From Bifidobacterium breve (GTDB lineage Bacteria; Actinomycetota; Thermoleophilia; Solirubrobacterales; Solirubrobacteraceae): DNA of 64,000 nt. Of the stretch, positions 62,220 through 64,000 are shown in pieces. The DNA lies in the NCBI GenBank assembly GCA_945881845.1, contig CAMCVN010000004.1, forward strand, positions 1 through 64,000. Reading direction: 5' to 3'. Under the pieces are notes generated by a model that ran no database searches, had not been told where the DNA came from, and saw only the letters and a list, made by a program, of their open reading frames with translations. Within the stretch, counting starts at the first letter, position 1; the number at the start of each line of letters is the position of its first letter. The position numbers and the translations under genes are program-made.

Positions 62220-63634
62220 CAGTAGACCGGGGTTGGGTCGGATTTGGCTTCTTCGTCTTCAGGCAGAATCGGCGGCGGGTCAAGGATCGCGTAACGGCGC
62301 AGCAGCACGAAGGCCGTGATGCCGATCGCGATGTACAGCAGCATGAAAGCGGTCAGGCTGGCGATGATCTCGCCCGCCCCGACCGATTGCGAAAGGCCGT
62401 CGGCGGTTTTCAGCACGCCATATGCGACCCATGGCTGGCGCGCCGTCTCGGTGAAGACCCAGCCGATCAAAGCGGTGATGAACGGAAGTGCGATCGCGCC
62501 AACGGCGATCTTCAGGAACCAGCGCGACTTCTCCAGCGTTCCACGCCAGTAGAGGAAGCCACCGAGCAGCGCGATCATCATCGAGAGTGACCCGAGATAA
62601 GCCATTCCACGCATTGACCAGTAGGCAAGCTTGACGTCGGGGATGTAGTTCCCTGGCCCAAACTTCGCCTGCGAGCTGGCCTGGACTTGGTTCATTCCCT
62701 CAACCTTGCCGGTGAAGGTGTTGGTCGCCAGAAAAGAGAGCAGATACGGGATGTCGAGTGAATACGAGGGCTCCTGATCATCTACCGAGAAGCCACCAAT
62801 CTGAAATAGCGAGAACGACGCCGGCTGCTCCGAATTCCAGAGTGCTTCGGCGGCGGCGATCTTCATCGGCTGCGGCCCGGTGAGTGCAACGCCAAACTCG
62901 CTGCCTACCAGCAGCGTCAGCGTTGTAATTGGGATCGCCATGTAGAGGCTGAGCTTCACGACCGGGCGGAACAGCTCAACGTTGCGGCCTTTGAGGATGT
63001 GCCAGCAAGCGACGCCGAGCAGCAGGAACGAAGCGACCATCAGCGAGGCGAGCAATGTGTGGGCGACCGCCCAGATCGCGATCGGATTTGTCAGAACCGC
63101 CCACAGATCAACCATTCGGGCCTGCCCGGTTACCGCGTCGATGCTGTAGCCGACCGGGTTTTGCATCCACGAGTTGGCCATCAGGATGAACGTTGTTGAG
63201 AGCCACGTGCCAGCAACTACGAGCCAGATTGAGGCAAGGTGCATCCGCTCTGAGAGCCTGCCCCAACCGAAGACCCAGATGCCGATGAAGGTTGACTCGA
63301 GCATGAATGCGATCAGTCCTTCTAGCGCCAGCGTCGAGCCAAAGACATCGCCGACGAACTGCGAGTACGACGACCAGTTCATCCCGAACTGGAACTCCTG
63401 CAGCAGGCCGGTCGCGGCGCCGATCGCAAAGTTGATCAGCAGCAGCGTGCCGAAGAACTTGGTCAGCCGCAGCCACGATTCGTCGCGCGTTCGATACCAC
63501 TTCGTCTGCATGTAGGCGATGACCGGCGCGAGGCCGAGCGTCAACGGGACGAAGATGAAGTGATAGAGCGTCGTCGTCGCGAATTGCCAGCGGGCAAGTG
63601 TCAAAGCTTCGGCGGCTAGTGGCAAAGAGTCCAT
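62219..63634 (-). CDS. cydA: Cytochrome bd ubiquinol oxidase subunit I
   Basis: ARWQFATTTLYHFIFVPLTLGL, NPVGYSID, GWVFTETARQPWVAYGVLKT. Confidence 0.97.
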   Translation of the reverse strand: MDSLPLAAEALTLARWQFATTTLYHFIFVPLTLGLAPVIAYMQTKWYRTRDESWLRLTKFFGTLLLINFAIGAATGLLQEFQFGMNWSSYSQFVGDVFGSTLALEGLIAFMLESTFIGIWVFGWGRLSERMHLASIWLVVAGTWLSTTFILMANSWMQNPVGYSIDAVTGQARMVDLWAVLTNPIAIWAVAHTLLASLMVASFLLLGVACWHILKGRNVELFRPVVKLSLYMAIPITTLTLLVGSEFGVALTGPQPMKIAAAEALWNSEQPASFSLFQIGGFSVDDQEPSYSLDIPYLLSFLATNTFTGKVEGMNQVQASSQAKFGPGNYIPDVKLAYWSMRGMAYLGSLSMMIALLGGFLYWRGTLEKSRWFLKIAVGAIALPFITALIGWVFTETARQPWVAYGVLKTADGLSQSVGAGEIIASLTAFMLLYIAIGITAFVLLRRYAILDPPPILPEDEEAKSDPTPVY

Positions 63635-63694
63635 CGCGGGCGAGCCTATCGCTAGCGGGGGCAGTGCGGCGTTGAGCTGGCGCTCAGCCGCCGT

Positions 63695-64000
63695 CTAGTC
63701 ACGCACAACGTGGGTCGAGCAGATGAAGTCCTGCAGAGCTCGGTTCTCGCTATCCCAGAGCGGCCAGAGATAGGCGAGCGCGATCGCGATTGTTCCGCCG
63801 ATCACGGTGAAGGCATTGCCGATTCCCGAGATCACGCCGTAAAGCACGCCCATCACGAGAAATTGCCGCACCAGAGCCGGGCCGTAGGTCATCGCCGCGC
63901 CGCTCTCACGAACAACGCGAATTCCTAGCAGCTGCATTCCCCAGGTGCGCCCGTTCTGCTCGCCCGCCCGGGCCATAGTTATCGGCTGGTAAGTGAATGC
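63695..64000 (-). CDS. RDD family membrane protein (partial, runs off window)
   Basis: GRTWGMQLLGIRVVRESGAAMTYGPALVRQFL; frame stays open to window end. Confidence 0.85.
   Translation of the reverse strand, partial: AFTYQPITMARAGEQNGRTWGMQLLGIRVVRESGAAMTYGPALVRQFLVMGVLYGVISGIGNAFTVIGGTIAIALAYLWPLWDSENRALQDFICSTHVVRD

Overview
The window is a gene-dense, high-GC chromosomal segment. Gene content suggests an actinobacterium, possibly Thermoleophilia/Solirubrobacterales-like; that is inference only. I saw no rRNA or tRNA genes, CRISPR arrays, transposases or prophage. Order of content: (1) a glycolytic block tpiA(partial)-pgk-gap with rapZ and uvrC, and no yvcK/whiA between rapZ and gap; (2) a single-subunit molybdopterin oxidoreductase and a secreted hydrolase-like protein with a paralog near 57 kb; (3) a TasA/CalY-like SipW cluster (10.4-13.1 kb) convergent with an orphan TadE-like pilin cluster that includes a TadG-VanY-SLT fusion; (4) a phosphate region, pstSCAB-phoU-response regulator, plus a PstS paralog with degenerate ligand motifs, a receiver-less PhoB-type DNA-binding protein, a DUF47 protein and 11-bp-phased PHO-box-like repeats; (5) peptidoglycan hydrolases, ABC-F, a PHP-GT4 fusion, an AcrA1-like double SDR, and a Rieske/polyamine ABC operon whose binding-protein gene has no standard start codon and contains a terminator-like hairpin; (6) a polyphosphate module CHAD-CHAD-ppk1-HD-deacetylase; (7) a P450, ClC-type channel, GH10 xylanase and cydAB. 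At promoter scale, at least a dozen genes have a TANNNT hexamer ending 6-7 nt before the start codon, which indicates widespread leaderless transcription.
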